Source: Sulfurimonas hongkongensis (GTDB lineage: Bacteria; Campylobacterota; Campylobacteria; Campylobacterales; Sulfurimonadaceae). From it: a DNA stretch of 39,585 nucleotides. The DNA is taken from positions 1 to 39,585 of the forward strand of contig NZ_AUPZ01000021.1 of NCBI RefSeq assembly GCF_000445475.1, read 5' to 3'. The translations under genes were made by a program, and so were the position numbers. Positions 19,104 to 28,613 of this stretch are shown in pieces. The notes beneath the pieces were generated by a model. The model made no database searches. It saw nothing but the letters and a program-made list of their open reading frames with translations, and was not told the DNA's origin. The first letter of the stretch is position 1; each line of letters begins with the position of its first letter.

Positions 19104-20516
19104 ATGACAAATATTATTTTATGTGGTGGCAGTGGTACAAGACTCTGGCCTATAAGCAGAACACTTATGCCTAAGCAATTTGTAAAACTCTTTAACGGTA
19201 AGTCCCTCTTTAGGCTAACGCTTGAGAGAAACCGCTCCTCTTGCCAAAAAAGCTTTATAGTCTCTAGTGACCAGCAGTATCTCTTAGCCCAAGACCAAAC
19301 ACAAGAGACACCTCTTTTAGACGATGCCGCTATAAGCTATCTTCTTGAACCAGCAGCCAGAAACACAGCTCCAGCAATCGCTCTTGCATGTATGGCACTA
19401 GATAAAGAAGAGATTGTTCTAGTCACCCCATCAGACCATCTCATTAAAAATGAAAAAGAGTATCAAGTCGTGCTAGAGCGTGCAAAAAAGGCGGCAAAGA
19501 AAGACTCCCTTGTCACCTTTGGTATAAAACCCACCTTTGCCCAAACGGGATTTGGCTACATAGAAGCAGATGGTGAAGATGTAAAGGCTTTTCATGAGAA
19601 ACCAGACCTACAAAGAGCAAAAGAGTATCTAAGAGCGGGGAATTACTACTGGAACAGTGGCATGTTTTGCTTCAAAGCAGGAGTTTTCTTAAAAGAACTT
19701 CAAAAATACTCTCCAGAGATTTACAACTCCTCACTACAAGCTTTTAAAAATGCAACCTTGACAACCAGTAAAGCGCTAGCTTCACTTGCAAATATAATCA
19801 CGATTAAACAAGACGATATGTTAAAAATCCCCGAAAACTCCATCGACTACGCAGTTATGGAAAAATCATCTAAAGTAAAAGTGATCCGCTCAGATATCGG
19901 TTGGTCAGATGTAGGAAGTTTTGATGCCCTATATGAGGAGCTACCCAAAGATGAAAACGGCAATACCATAAATGAAAAATATGTCCAAATAGATAGTAAA
20001 AACAACCTTATTTATGGAGATGAGAGAAAAATAGCAACTGTTGATATAGAAGACCTTATCATTGTTGATACAGGAGATGCACTCCTTATCTCAAAAAAAG
20101 GCTCATCTCAAAAAGTAAAAGAAGTAGTACAAAAACTACGTCAAGACTCTCAACTGCATAACATCCATCTAACAGCGCATAGACCTTGGGGAACATACAC
20201 CGTACTAGAGGATAACTCAAAGTATAAGATCAAACGCATAGAGGTAAAACCAGGAGGCAGACTCTCACTGCAAAAACATTTTCACAGAAGTGAACACTGG
20301 ACAGTGGTAAGTGGAACAGCTATAGTAACACTAGCAAAGGAAGAAAAAGCTCTTCGTGCAAATGAGTCTATCTACATCCCTATGGGAGAGCTTCACCGCC
20401 TAGAAAACGCAGGAAAACTCCCACTCGTTCTTATAGAGACACAGATTGGTGATTATCTAGGCGAAGATGACATCTTAAGAGTAGAAGATGACTACAAAAG
20501 ACAAGAGTGCAATTGA
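19104..20516 (+). CDS. manC: Mannose-1-phosphate guanylyltransferase / mannose-6-phosphate isomerase (bifunctional)
   Basis: Makes GDP-mannose, the precursor used by Gmd and by mannosyltransferases. The type II bifunctional enzyme has an N-terminal nucleotidyltransferase with GGSGTRLWPISR, VTPSDHLI and GYWNSGMF-like YYWNSGMFCF motifs. The C-terminal cupin isomerase domain has RPWGTYTVLE and GGRLSLQKHFHRSEHWTVVSG. The ATG at 19104 is preferred to the GTG at 19101 because it is better spaced from AAGGGGA at 19091-19097. First gene of a long operon; its end overlaps wzm by 10 bases. A phosphomannomutase is not in the window and must come from elsewhere. Confidence 0.95.
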   Translation: MTNIILCGGSGTRLWPISRTLMPKQFVKLFNGKSLFRLTLERNRSSCQKSFIVSSDQQYLLAQDQTQETPLLDDAAISYLLEPAARNTAPAIALACMALDKEEIVLVTPSDHLIKNEKEYQVVLERAKKAAKKDSLVTFGIKPTFAQTGFGYIEADGEDVKAFHEKPDLQRAKEYLRAGNYYWNSGMFCFKAGVFLKELQKYSPEIYNSSLQAFKNATLTTSKALASLANIITIKQDDMLKIPENSIDYAVMEKSSKVKVIRSDIGWSDVGSFDALYEELPKDENGNTINEKYVQIDSKNNLIYGDERKIATVDIEDLIIVDTGDALLISKKGSSQKVKEVVQKLRQDSQLHNIHLTAHRPWGTYTVLEDNSKYKIKRIEVKPGGRLSLQKHFHRSEHWTVVSGTAIVTLAKEEKALRANESIYIPMGELHRLENAGKLPLVLIETQIGDYLGEDDILRVEDDYKRQECN

Positions 20517-21286
20517 AACATATCATTTTACTAGCATTTAGCTTTGCAAAGAGAGATTTTAAAGAGCGTTATGTAGGAACAGGACTAGGGCAATTATGGT
20601 ATATTCTCTCTCCCATCATCACTATCTTTATATATACAGTTATATTTTCAGACTTTATGAAGATGAAGCTAGAGATTGTTGACAACAGCTACTCATACAG
20701 TATCTATCTAGTTCCGGGACTTTTGGCATGGACTTCCTTTAGCACTATTTTGATGAGGCTAAATGGCTCTATTTTAGAAAAAGCAAACCTCATAAAAAAG
20801 ATAAGTGTACCAGTCTATGTATATCAACTAAGCATTGTCATCACAGAGTTTGGCATTTTGCTACTATCATATTCCTTAGCACTTATCTTTTTGCTTTTAG
20901 TAGATCATCCCATAACTCTAACATTTCTATATCTTATTCCTATCTTATTTATTCAAACCATTTTTGCTCTTGCCATTGGTGTGATCCTCTCGCTTTTTAC
21001 CCCATTTTTTAGAGATTTCAAAGAGGCGGTTCCTATAGTAGTTCAACTCTGGTTTTGGATGACTCCCATCATCTATATGAGAGAGATGATAGGAGATAAA
21101 TATCCGCTACTTTTAACCCTTAATCCATTTTACCATTTTGTTCATATCTACCAAGATATATTTCTCTACTCAAAAGTGCCAACATTTATCTCAGTAATCA
21201 CTGTCTTAACTATGAGCATCATGACTTTGCTCTTGAGTGCTTATCTTTACAAAAAGATGATAAGCACCATTAAGGACATTATTTAA
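20507..21286 (+). CDS. wzm: O-polysaccharide ABC exporter, permease subunit
   Basis: An ABC-2 type membrane protein (259 aa, about six TM helices) that with Wzt exports undecaprenyl-linked O-polysaccharide to the periplasmic face. It has the family segments KRDFKERYVGTGLGQLWYILSPI near the N-terminus and FYHFVHIYQD in the C-terminal half. The start is GTG at 20507, within the end of manC; the next in-frame TTG at 20513 is less likely. Its ATPase partner lies one gene downstream, with a glycosyltransferase between them. Confidence 0.92.
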   Translation: MQLKHIILLAFSFAKRDFKERYVGTGLGQLWYILSPIITIFIYTVIFSDFMKMKLEIVDNSYSYSIYLVPGLLAWTSFSTILMRLNGSILEKANLIKKISVPVYVYQLSIVITEFGILLLSYSLALIFLLLVDHPITLTFLYLIPILFIQTIFALAIGVILSLFTPFFRDFKEAVPIVVQLWFWMTPIIYMREMIGDKYPLLLTLNPFYHFVHIYQDIFLYSKVPTFISVITVLTMSIMTLLLSAYLYKKMISTIKDII

Positions 21287-21287
21287 C

Positions 21288-22439
21288 ATGAAAAAAGTAC
21301 TTATAGATGCTTTCTCACTTCTTTCTCCCATAACTGGTATAGGACGATATACTTATGAGGTTTCAGAACGTTTGCAGAAGTTATCTGGAGATAGATATGA
21401 TATATTTTTCAACTACGGACTTCACAAAAAAGAGCTTTATGGGGTTTTACAAAAGCAGACAAAGAGTGAACATAGAGTAAAAAAACTACAATTATTCATA
21501 AAAAAATTTCCTCTGCTTAAAAGAGCGAGCAGAGAGCTTTATGTTTTTTTTACAAAATTTTATAAAGTGGAGTATGACCTCTATTTTCAGCCAAATTTTA
21601 TCCCAAATCCAAATATCAAAGCTAAAAAGGTTATTTCTACCATCCATGACTTCTCTTTTATGCTTCAACCTCATTGGCACAAAAAAGAACTTATAAACTA
21701 TTATAATAAAAACTTTTTCAAACTTATAAAAAAAGCTGATCATATCATTACGGGATCAAACTTCACAAAACAGGAGATTATTAGCTATTTACAGATACCA
21801 CAAGAGAGCATCAGTACAATCTACCATGGGGTAAACCATGAACTCTACAAACCATATCCACAAGATGAACTTAAAAAAACAAAAATCAAGCTAGACTTGC
21901 CAAAACAATTTTTACTCTTTGTAGGCTCCATAGAACCTCGCAAAAACCTCTTAGTCCTCCTAGAGGCATACGATTTACTTCCAAAAGAGAAAAAGGAAGA
22001 ATTGCCACTTATTTTAGTCGGCTTTAAAGGATGGCAAAACAAAGAAGTTATGAAAAAAATCGAAAAAAATAAAGAGCACATCCGTTATTTAGGCTACCTC
22101 TTAGATATTGAGTTAGCCCACCTCTACAACCTTGCTACCATCTTTATTTATCCCTCTCTTTATGAGGGTTTTGGACTTCCCCCGCTTGAGGCTATGGCAT
22201 GCGGTGCTCCTGCCATTGTCTCAAGAGTAGCATCTCTTCCTGAAGTATGCGGTGATGCAGTCTTATACATAGACCCTGCAAATATACAAGAGATAAGAGA
22301 TAAAATATTAACTCTTTTAAATGATAATAAATCAAGAGAAGAACTTTCACAAAAAGGTAAAAGCCAAGCTGCACTTTTTTCATGGGATAAGTCAGCACTG
22401 GAGCATTTAAAAGTTTTAAAAAAGGTTTTAGCAAAATGA
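21288..22439 (+). CDS. Glycosyltransferase family 4
   Basis: A 383-aa GT-B glycosyltransferase, likely a mannosyl- or rhamnosyltransferase for the O-chain (WbpY/WbdB-like). The N-terminal GIGRYTYEVSERL glycine-rich acceptor-side motif and the EGFGLPPLE motif at 293-301 with EAMACGAPAIVSRVASLPEV define the family. It begins 1 base after the wzm stop and overlaps wzt by 4 bases (ATGA), so it is made together with the exporter. Donor and linkage are not determinable here. Confidence 0.88.
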   Translation: MKKVLIDAFSLLSPITGIGRYTYEVSERLQKLSGDRYDIFFNYGLHKKELYGVLQKQTKSEHRVKKLQLFIKKFPLLKRASRELYVFFTKFYKVEYDLYFQPNFIPNPNIKAKKVISTIHDFSFMLQPHWHKKELINYYNKNFFKLIKKADHIITGSNFTKQEIISYLQIPQESISTIYHGVNHELYKPYPQDELKKTKIKLDLPKQFLLFVGSIEPRKNLLVLLEAYDLLPKEKKEELPLILVGFKGWQNKEVMKKIEKNKEHIRYLGYLLDIELAHLYNLATIFIYPSLYEGFGLPPLEAMACGAPAIVSRVASLPEVCGDAVLYIDPANIQEIRDKILTLLNDNKSREELSQKGKSQAALFSWDKSALEHLKVLKKVLAK

Positions 22440-23650
22440 TAAAAGTTTTAGAAGTAAAAAACATAACAAAAATCTACAAAATTTATAAATCAAACTTCGA
22501 CAGACTAAAAGAGATTTTTACAAAAAAGATATATCATAAAGAGTTCATCTCAAACAACAATATAAGTTTTGACCTTTATGAGGGAGAAACTCTAGGCATT
22601 ATCGGAGTAAACGGTGCGGGCAAATCAACTATACTAAAAATCATTGCAGGAGTTACGGAGCCAACCTCTGGGGAGATTATAAGACATGGAAGAGTAACTG
22701 CACTACTAGAGCTCGGAACAGGCTTCAATGAACAACTCTCAGGATATGAGAATATCTTCTTAAACGGCACACTTATTGGCATGACACAAAAAGAGTGCAA
22801 AGAAAAAGCCCAAGATATTATTGACTTTAGCGAACTAGGTTCATATATAGATGAGCCTATCTTAACCTATTCATCAGGCATGAAAATGCGGCTTGCGTTC
22901 TCTATAGCCATCTATTCACAACCTCAAATCTTTATAGTTGATGAAGCCCTCTCAGTCGGAGATGCACACTTTGGTGCAAAATGTACAAAAGCACTAAGAG
23001 AGAAAAAAAAGCAAAATATGTCTATCATATATGTCTCACATGATCTAAACTCTCTAAAGCTTCTTTGCGATAGAGTAATTCTTTTAAATCAGGGGTCTGT
23101 TGAGAATGAGGGTGATCCAGAAGTCGTCATAAATAACTATAACTTTCTCATCTCAAAACTAAATGATGCAGATGAAAAAATAAGTATGAAAGATGATTGC
23201 AAAAACTCCTTTGGTACTTTTGATGTAGAGATTATAAAGGTCAATATTATAGGAGAGGATTCAAATTCAAATGTCATTAGTTCAGGAGAGGAGGCTACTA
23301 TTGAGATTGAGATAAAATCTAACAAAGATATCTCCAACATGACGGTAGGTATTATGATAAGAGATAAATTTGCTCAGGATATTTTTGGCACAAACACCTA
23401 TTATCACAATTTAAACATAGATTTAAAAGCTAACACATACTATACTTGTAGCTATAAAATGGCACTAAATATAGGCATTGGAAAGTATAGTATAACAGCA
23501 GCTCTGCACTCTAGTGACACTCATCTAAAAGATTGTTCTCACTGGTTGGATAATGCAACAAACTTTGAAGTAGCAGGAATAGTAGGTGAACACTTTGTCG
23601 GACTTTGCAATCTTCATCCAAAAATATCATGCACTGAGGTAGTACAATGA
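22436..23650 (+). CDS. wzt: O-polysaccharide ABC exporter, ATPase with carbohydrate-binding C-terminal domain
   Basis: The ATPase partner of Wzm. Walker A GVNGAGKST is at 57-65, the signature region YSSGMKMRLAF is in the middle, and Walker B is FIVDEALSVGD. Residues from about 250 to 404 form an extra beta-rich domain of the Wzt C-terminal type. In O-antigen exporters whose chains are finished by a terminal modification, this domain binds the capped chain end. The next gene encodes a methyltransferase with a coiled coil, which is the expected source of such a cap. Overlaps of 4 bases on both sides show tight coupling. Confidence 0.94.
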   Translation: MIKVLEVKNITKIYKIYKSNFDRLKEIFTKKIYHKEFISNNNISFDLYEGETLGIIGVNGAGKSTILKIIAGVTEPTSGEIIRHGRVTALLELGTGFNEQLSGYENIFLNGTLIGMTQKECKEKAQDIIDFSELGSYIDEPILTYSSGMKMRLAFSIAIYSQPQIFIVDEALSVGDAHFGAKCTKALREKKKQNMSIIYVSHDLNSLKLLCDRVILLNQGSVENEGDPEVVINNYNFLISKLNDADEKISMKDDCKNSFGTFDVEIIKVNIIGEDSNSNVISSGEEATIEIEIKSNKDISNMTVGIMIRDKFAQDIFGTNTYYHNLNIDLKANTYYTCSYKMALNIGIGKYSITAALHSSDTHLKDCSHWLDNATNFEVAGIVGEHFVGLCNLHPKISCTEVVQ

Positions 23651-24921
23651 TAAAAACCGCTATACCAAACAATGATTTTTATAAAGCATTTGAAGATAGA
23701 TATAGAGGAAGCAGAGAGCTTATTAAATCTCGTCTAGAAATCTATCTTCCATTTGTTGAAAAAATAAAAGATTTTGATACAAACCCAAACGCAATAGATT
23801 TAGGATGTGGAAGAGGTGAATGGCTAGAGCTCTTAAGCGAGAATGGCTACGCAATGCAAGGTGTTGATTTAGATGCAGGAATGCTAGAATCTTGCCAAAG
23901 CAGAGGCTTAAGTGTAACACAAAAAGATGCCATTGAAGCATTAAAGGAGCTTAGTGACAACAGTTGCTCTATTGTTTCTGGATTTCACATTGCAGAACAC
24001 CTTCCCTTTGATACTTTGCAACTCCTTATTCAAGAAGCATTAAGAGTTTTAAAACCGGGCGGACTTCTTATCTTAGAAACACCAAATGCAGAAAATATTC
24101 AAGTAGCCACAGATAATTTTTATTTAGACCCAACACATACTCGCCCAATTCCATCACAACTGCTCTCTTTTTTAACAGAATACTATGGTTTTTGGCGAAC
24201 AAAAGTCTTACGCTTACAAGAATCACAAGAGTTACTCAGTGCTACATCAGTTACCCTTTGGCAAATTATAAGCGGTGTTAGTCCCGATTATGCTGTTATT
24301 TCCCAAAAACAAGCCGGCAATGAAATCGTCTCAAATTTTGATGAATTATTTGATAAAGAGTATGGAATAACCCTAGAAACATTAGTCGCTAAATTTGAAA
24401 ATCGTTTAACTAGCATACAAACTCAAGCTAGCCAAGCAGAGATAAAAGCAACACAGTCCCAAGCCCAAGCTACACAAGCTCAAATCAAAGCTACACAAGC
24501 CCAAACACAAGCCACACAAGCATGGCATCACTATACCATGGTTGTAAATAGTCGTTCATGGAAAGTAACAAAACCACTTAGAGTTGCGGGTAAAGTAGCA
24601 AGATGGTTTATGAGAGGTTCAGTTGCATGGCTTACATTCTCACCATCAAGCAGACCAAGAAGAACCCTTAAAAAATTGGCAATAAAAATTAAAAATTATA
24701 CTAATGCTCATCCGAAATTAAAAAAACAAATTACAAATATCTTAAATCACTTTCCTTCACTAAAAGCAAGATTAAGACGCATCGGAAATGATTACAATTT
24801 GCCACCAAATATAAAATACCCTATCTCACAAGATGCCTTGTCTCCACGAACTAAAAAAGTCTATAATGACCTTAAAGTAGCCATTGAGCAGAAAGAAAAA
24901 GAGGTGCAAAAATGCGAATAG
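23647..24921 (+). CDS. SAM-dependent methyltransferase with heptad-repeat coiled coil (possible O-chain terminator)
   Basis: Residues 1-220 form a class I methyltransferase with motif I IDLGCGRGEW at 50-59 and LKPGGLLILETPN at about 135-147, plus the DPTHTRPIP segment seen in O-antigen cluster methyltransferases. Residues about 245-292 form a coiled coil that includes near-perfect heptads of the form ATQAQxx at 257-291 (21-bp units in DNA). The remaining 130 residues are strongly basic and open with the SRSWKVTKPLRV linker common in glycan enzymes. By analogy with WbdD of E. coli O9a, in which a methyltransferase cap plus a coiled-coil ruler sets chain length, this protein may end O-chain growth. 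There is no kinase domain, unlike WbdD. Overlaps wzt by 4 bases and the triple GT by 10. Confidence 0.82.
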   Translation: MIKTAIPNNDFYKAFEDRYRGSRELIKSRLEIYLPFVEKIKDFDTNPNAIDLGCGRGEWLELLSENGYAMQGVDLDAGMLESCQSRGLSVTQKDAIEALKELSDNSCSIVSGFHIAEHLPFDTLQLLIQEALRVLKPGGLLILETPNAENIQVATDNFYLDPTHTRPIPSQLLSFLTEYYGFWRTKVLRLQESQELLSATSVTLWQIISGVSPDYAVISQKQAGNEIVSNFDELFDKEYGITLETLVAKFENRLTSIQTQASQAEIKATQSQAQATQAQIKATQAQTQATQAWHHYTMVVNSRSWKVTKPLRVAGKVARWFMRGSVAWLTFSPSSRPRRTLKKLAIKIKNYTNAHPKLKKQITNILNHFPSLKARLRRIGNDYNLPPNIKYPISQDALSPRTKKVYNDLKVAIEQKEKEVQKCE

Positions 24922-27900
24922 TCATAGATTTACAAGGTGCACAAACAAGCAGTCGATTTCGTGGTATTGGCAGATATTCACTCTCTTTAGCCTTAGCCGT
25001 AGCTCGCAATGCAACCAATCATGAAATATGGCTTGCACTAAATGCAGCTTTTCCTAAAAGTATTTTAGATATTCGTGAAAAATTTAAAGATACAATACCA
25101 CCAGATAGAATAAAAGTATTTCAAGTGCCTACACCTATAGCTGAGTATAATCTATCAAACTCTTCTCAAGCAAGAAATGCAGAACTAATTAGAGAATATT
25201 TTTTAGAGCAACTAAGCCCTGATATAGTTTTACTAACCAGTCTTTTTGAGGGTTATGTAGATGATGCCGTTACTTCAATAGGAAGATTTAAAGATACTAA
25301 AACAGCCGTTATCCTTTATGATTTGATTCCATACCTAGCCTCTCAAAAATATTTGCCAACACAAATCCAACAAGAGTATTATGAACGAAAAATAGACTCT
25401 CTAAAAAAAGCAGATTTGCTACTCTGTATCTCCCAAGCAACAAAAGAAGAAGCGCAACAAGTGCTAAATCTAGCACAAGAGAAGATAACAAATATCTCCG
25501 CAGCAGTTGATGAGAGTTTTTATCCCAGAAAGCTCTCAGAAGAGCAAATCCAAAACTTACATCAAGCCTACAACATAAGAGGCAAGTTCATTATGTACGC
25601 CCCAGGAGGATTTGATGATAGAAAAAACTTTAAAAATCTTATCCTAGCATACAGTAAACTGTCTAGATATATACGAAACACCTACCAACTTGTCATAGCT
25701 AGCAAAGTGGATCAAGTAGATAAAACAAAACTTCAAAACATAGCCAAAAATGCACAACTAAACCAAGATGAACTTATTATTACAGGCTATGTAAGTGATA
25801 ATGACTTGATAGCACTCTATAGCACTTGCACCCTTTTTGTATTTCCTTCACTTCATGAAGGCTTTGGCTTGCCAGCTCTTGAAGCTATGGCATGTGGAAC
25901 TGCTACTATAGGCTCAAACACTACAAGCATCCCTGAGGTGATAAACAACCCAAAAGCTCTCTTTGATCCAAACAAAGTTGAGTCTATACGCCAAAAGATA
26001 GAAGAAATCCTAGAAGATGAAGTGTTTTTAAAAGAGCTTCAAAAACACTCTCTAAAACAGAGCAAAGAGTTTTCATGGGATGAGAGCGCAAAAAAAGCTA
26101 TAGAGCTTATGGAGAAGAACTTCATAAAAAAAGAGTCTCGTCAAATAGACTCCCCCAAAGAGAAGTTAGCCTATCTCTCTCCACTTCCTCCACATCAAAC
26201 AGGTATCAGCGGATATAGTATCGAGCTACTAGAAGAACTCTCTTTTGATTATAATATCGAGCTTATCGTTCCAAACAAAGAGGAGATAGACCCAAAAGTA
26301 ACAGCAACGTATCCTATACAAACAGTAGAGTACTTTCTAAAACACCATAGAAACTACACGAGAGTTTTATATCATTTTGGTAACTCCACCTTTCACTCTC
26401 ATATGTTTGAGTTACTGCAAAAAGTCTCAGGTGTAGTTGTCCTCCATGACTTCTATCTATCTCATATTTTAGAGTACATGGCACAAGGCAAGGTCTCAAC
26501 TCTTACGCAGCTTCTTTACAACTCTCATGGATACAAAGCAGCCCAAGAGTTTGCAAGCGCAGAGCAAAAAAGTGAAGCTTTATGGAGATATCCGTGCAAC
26601 TTGCCTCTCTTGCAAGAGGCAACAGGTGTTATCGTTCATTCAAAACATGCACAAGAGTTGGCCCAAAGATACTATGGCAAGAACAATGCAAACGATTGGT
26701 GCATTATCCCTCTACTAAGAAAAGCACCACAACAAAGCAGTAAACAAGTAGCAAGAGAAAAACTCTCAATCCCAAAAGATGCTTTTGTAGTATGTACTTT
26801 TGGCTTGATTGAATCAAACAAATTAAGTGATAAACTTCTTGATGCATGGATTGATTCTACGCTATCTAAAGAGAATAATTCTATTCTTATTTTTGTTGGA
26901 AAAATGCACACAGGCGATTTCGGCATGCAGCTAAGTGTAAAAATGAAGAAATATATATCACAAAAAAGTATCATCATAACAGACTGGGTAAGCGATGATG
27001 ATTTTAAAAACTATCTTTTAGCTGCTGATGTAGGTGTTCAACTCCGCAAATCCTCTAGGGGTGAAACTTCTGCTGCCATATTGGATTGTCTAAACTATGC
27101 ACAAGCTACCATCACCAATGCACATGGCTCTCTATCAGAACTTCCAAAAGATGCGGTTTTAATGCTAGAAGACAACTTTGAGATTTGTGAACTTAAAGGA
27201 GCACTAGAGTTACTCTTTAACGATACTCAAAAAAGGGCTATGTTGGCACAAAATGCCAAAAAACTTCTATCGCAAAAACATGATCCTAAAAGATGTGCGC
27301 AGCTATACACCAAAGCAATCGAAAAATTTTATGAAAAAGAACAGTTTGGATACGCATATCTACTATCATCCCTCTCAAACTCTAAAGATTTACTAGATTA
27401 TGATGTAGCAGAGCTTGCAAAAGCTATAGCTATCTCTACCTTTGCAAAAATAAAACAACAACAAATTTTAGTAGACATATCCTCTATAGTCTATATTGAC
27501 TTAAAAACAGGGATACAAAGAGTTGTGCGATCACAGCTCATAGAGCTTATTAAAAATGTTCCATCGGGTCTTCGCATAGAACCAGTCTATTTTTCATCTG
27601 CTCAAAATGAGCCACTCTATAGATACGCTAGAAAGTACACTGCAACACTCTTAGGATTAGAGCACCTAGACATGGAGGATGAACCTATTGATATAGCTAG
27701 TGGAGATATCTTTTATGGATTAGACTTGTGTGCCGATGAAGTTATGAAAAATAGACAAAATGGTCTTTATGAAAGATATAAAGCCTTAGGCGTAGAGATG
27801 ATTTTTTTAGTCTATGACCTCCTCCCTATCTCAAATCCAAACTTCTTCCCCTCTTATATTGAAACAACACATATACAGTGGCTACAAAACATAACAGATC

Positions 27901-28613
27901 TAGCAGACAAGTTAATAACTATTTCAAACACAGTGGCTGGGGAACTTACGCAATGGATACAAACCCACAAACCTCAAAAACTTCATGATATTCAAATTAT
28001 TCCCCTTCATTTAGGAGCAGATATCCAAACCTTAAGTGTTGGAGATGAAATCAGCGAACAAGAAAAAGAGATGCTCTCTATATTAAGTTCAACCACCACT
28101 TTTTTAATGGTAGGAACAATAGAGCCTCGCAAGGGGCATGCACAGGTTTTAAAAGCCTTTGAGATACTAAAAGAACAAGCAAAAGAAGTGACACTTGTAG
28201 TCGTCGGCAAAAAAGGCTGGATGGTAGAAGAGACTATAAAACAACTTGAAAAGCTTCAAGACAACATCCGTTTCTTTTGGCTTGAGGGCATAAGCGATAC
28301 CCTTTTAGAAAAAGTTTATGCCGCATCCACTTGTCTTATAGTCGCAAGCCAAGCAGAAGGTTTTGGGCTTCCTCTCATAGAAGCAGCCCAACAAAAACTC
28401 CCTATCATAGCTAGAGATATCGCTGTATTTCGTGAAGTAGCAGGTAGTCATGCCTATTATTTTCCCAACTCAACCGATCCGCAAACCTTAGCTATATCTA
28501 TACAAGAATGGTTAGAACTCTATAGAACAAACACACATCCAAAATCAGACAATATGCCATGGCTTACTTGGAATCAAAACGCACAAAAATTACTGGAGAT
28601 ATTTACACAATGA
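24912..28613 (+). CDS. Giant glycosyltransferase with three GT-B (GT4-like) domains
   Basis: A 1233-aa cytosolic or membrane-associated polymerising glycosyltransferase, comparable in design to WbdA-type enzymes that build homopolymeric O-chains. Domain 1 (about 1-400) begins MRIVIDLQGAQ with GIGRYSLSLA and has EGFGLPALE at 316-324. Domain 2 (about 420-815) begins YLSPLPPHQTGISGYS and ends with RGETSAAILDCLNYAQA near 717; its ExxxxxxxE motif is altered. Domain 3 (about 855-1233) begins ILVDISSIVYIDLKTGIQRV and has EGFGLPLIE at 1149-1157. The domains probably make different linkages of one repeat unit. The start overlaps the methyltransferase gene, and the stop overlaps the next start. Confidence 0.9.
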   Translation: MRIVIDLQGAQTSSRFRGIGRYSLSLALAVARNATNHEIWLALNAAFPKSILDIREKFKDTIPPDRIKVFQVPTPIAEYNLSNSSQARNAELIREYFLEQLSPDIVLLTSLFEGYVDDAVTSIGRFKDTKTAVILYDLIPYLASQKYLPTQIQQEYYERKIDSLKKADLLLCISQATKEEAQQVLNLAQEKITNISAAVDESFYPRKLSEEQIQNLHQAYNIRGKFIMYAPGGFDDRKNFKNLILAYSKLSRYIRNTYQLVIASKVDQVDKTKLQNIAKNAQLNQDELIITGYVSDNDLIALYSTCTLFVFPSLHEGFGLPALEAMACGTATIGSNTTSIPEVINNPKALFDPNKVESIRQKIEEILEDEVFLKELQKHSLKQSKEFSWDESAKKAIELMEKNFIKKESRQIDSPKEKLAYLSPLPPHQTGISGYSIELLEELSFDYNIELIVPNKEEIDPKVTATYPIQTVEYFLKHHRNYTRVLYHFGNSTFHSHMFELLQKVSGVVVLHDFYLSHILEYMAQGKVSTLTQLLYNSHGYKAAQEFASAEQKSEALWRYPCNLPLLQEATGVIVHSKHAQELAQRYYGKNNANDWCIIPLLRKAPQQSSKQVAREKLSIPKDAFVVCTFGLIESNKLSDKLLDAWIDSTLSKENNSILIFVGKMHTGDFGMQLSVKMKKYISQKSIIITDWVSDDDFKNYLLAADVGVQLRKSSRGETSAAILDCLNYAQATITNAHGSLSELPKDAVLMLEDNFEICELKGALELLFNDTQKRAMLAQNAKKLLSQKHDPKRCAQLYTKAIEKFYEKEQFGYAYLLSSLSNSKDLLDYDVAELAKAIAISTFAKIKQQQILVDISSIVYIDLKTGIQRVVRSQLIELIKNVPSGLRIEPVYFSSAQNEPLYRYARKYTATLLGLEHLDMEDEPIDIASGDIFYGLDLCADEVMKNRQNGLYERYKALGVEMIFLVYDLLPISNPNFFPSYIETTHIQWLQNITDLADKLITISNTVAGELTQWIQTHKPQKLHDIQIIPLHLGADIQTLSVGDEISEQEKEMLSILSSTTTFLMVGTIEPRKGHAQVLKAFEILKEQAKEVTLVVVGKKGWMVEETIKQLEKLQDNIRFFWLEGISDTLLEKVYAASTCLIVASQAEGFGLPLIEAAQQKLPIIARDIAVFREVAGSHAYYFPNSTDPQTLAISIQEWLELYRTNTHPKSDNMPWLTWNQNAQKLLEIFTQ

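Noticed and set aside
28559-28609. Extended N-terminus of the GT-C-like protein
   Set aside because: The extension lies inside the end of the triple glycosyltransferase gene. The ATG at 28610 has a proper ribosome site and the ATGA overlap typical of this operon.
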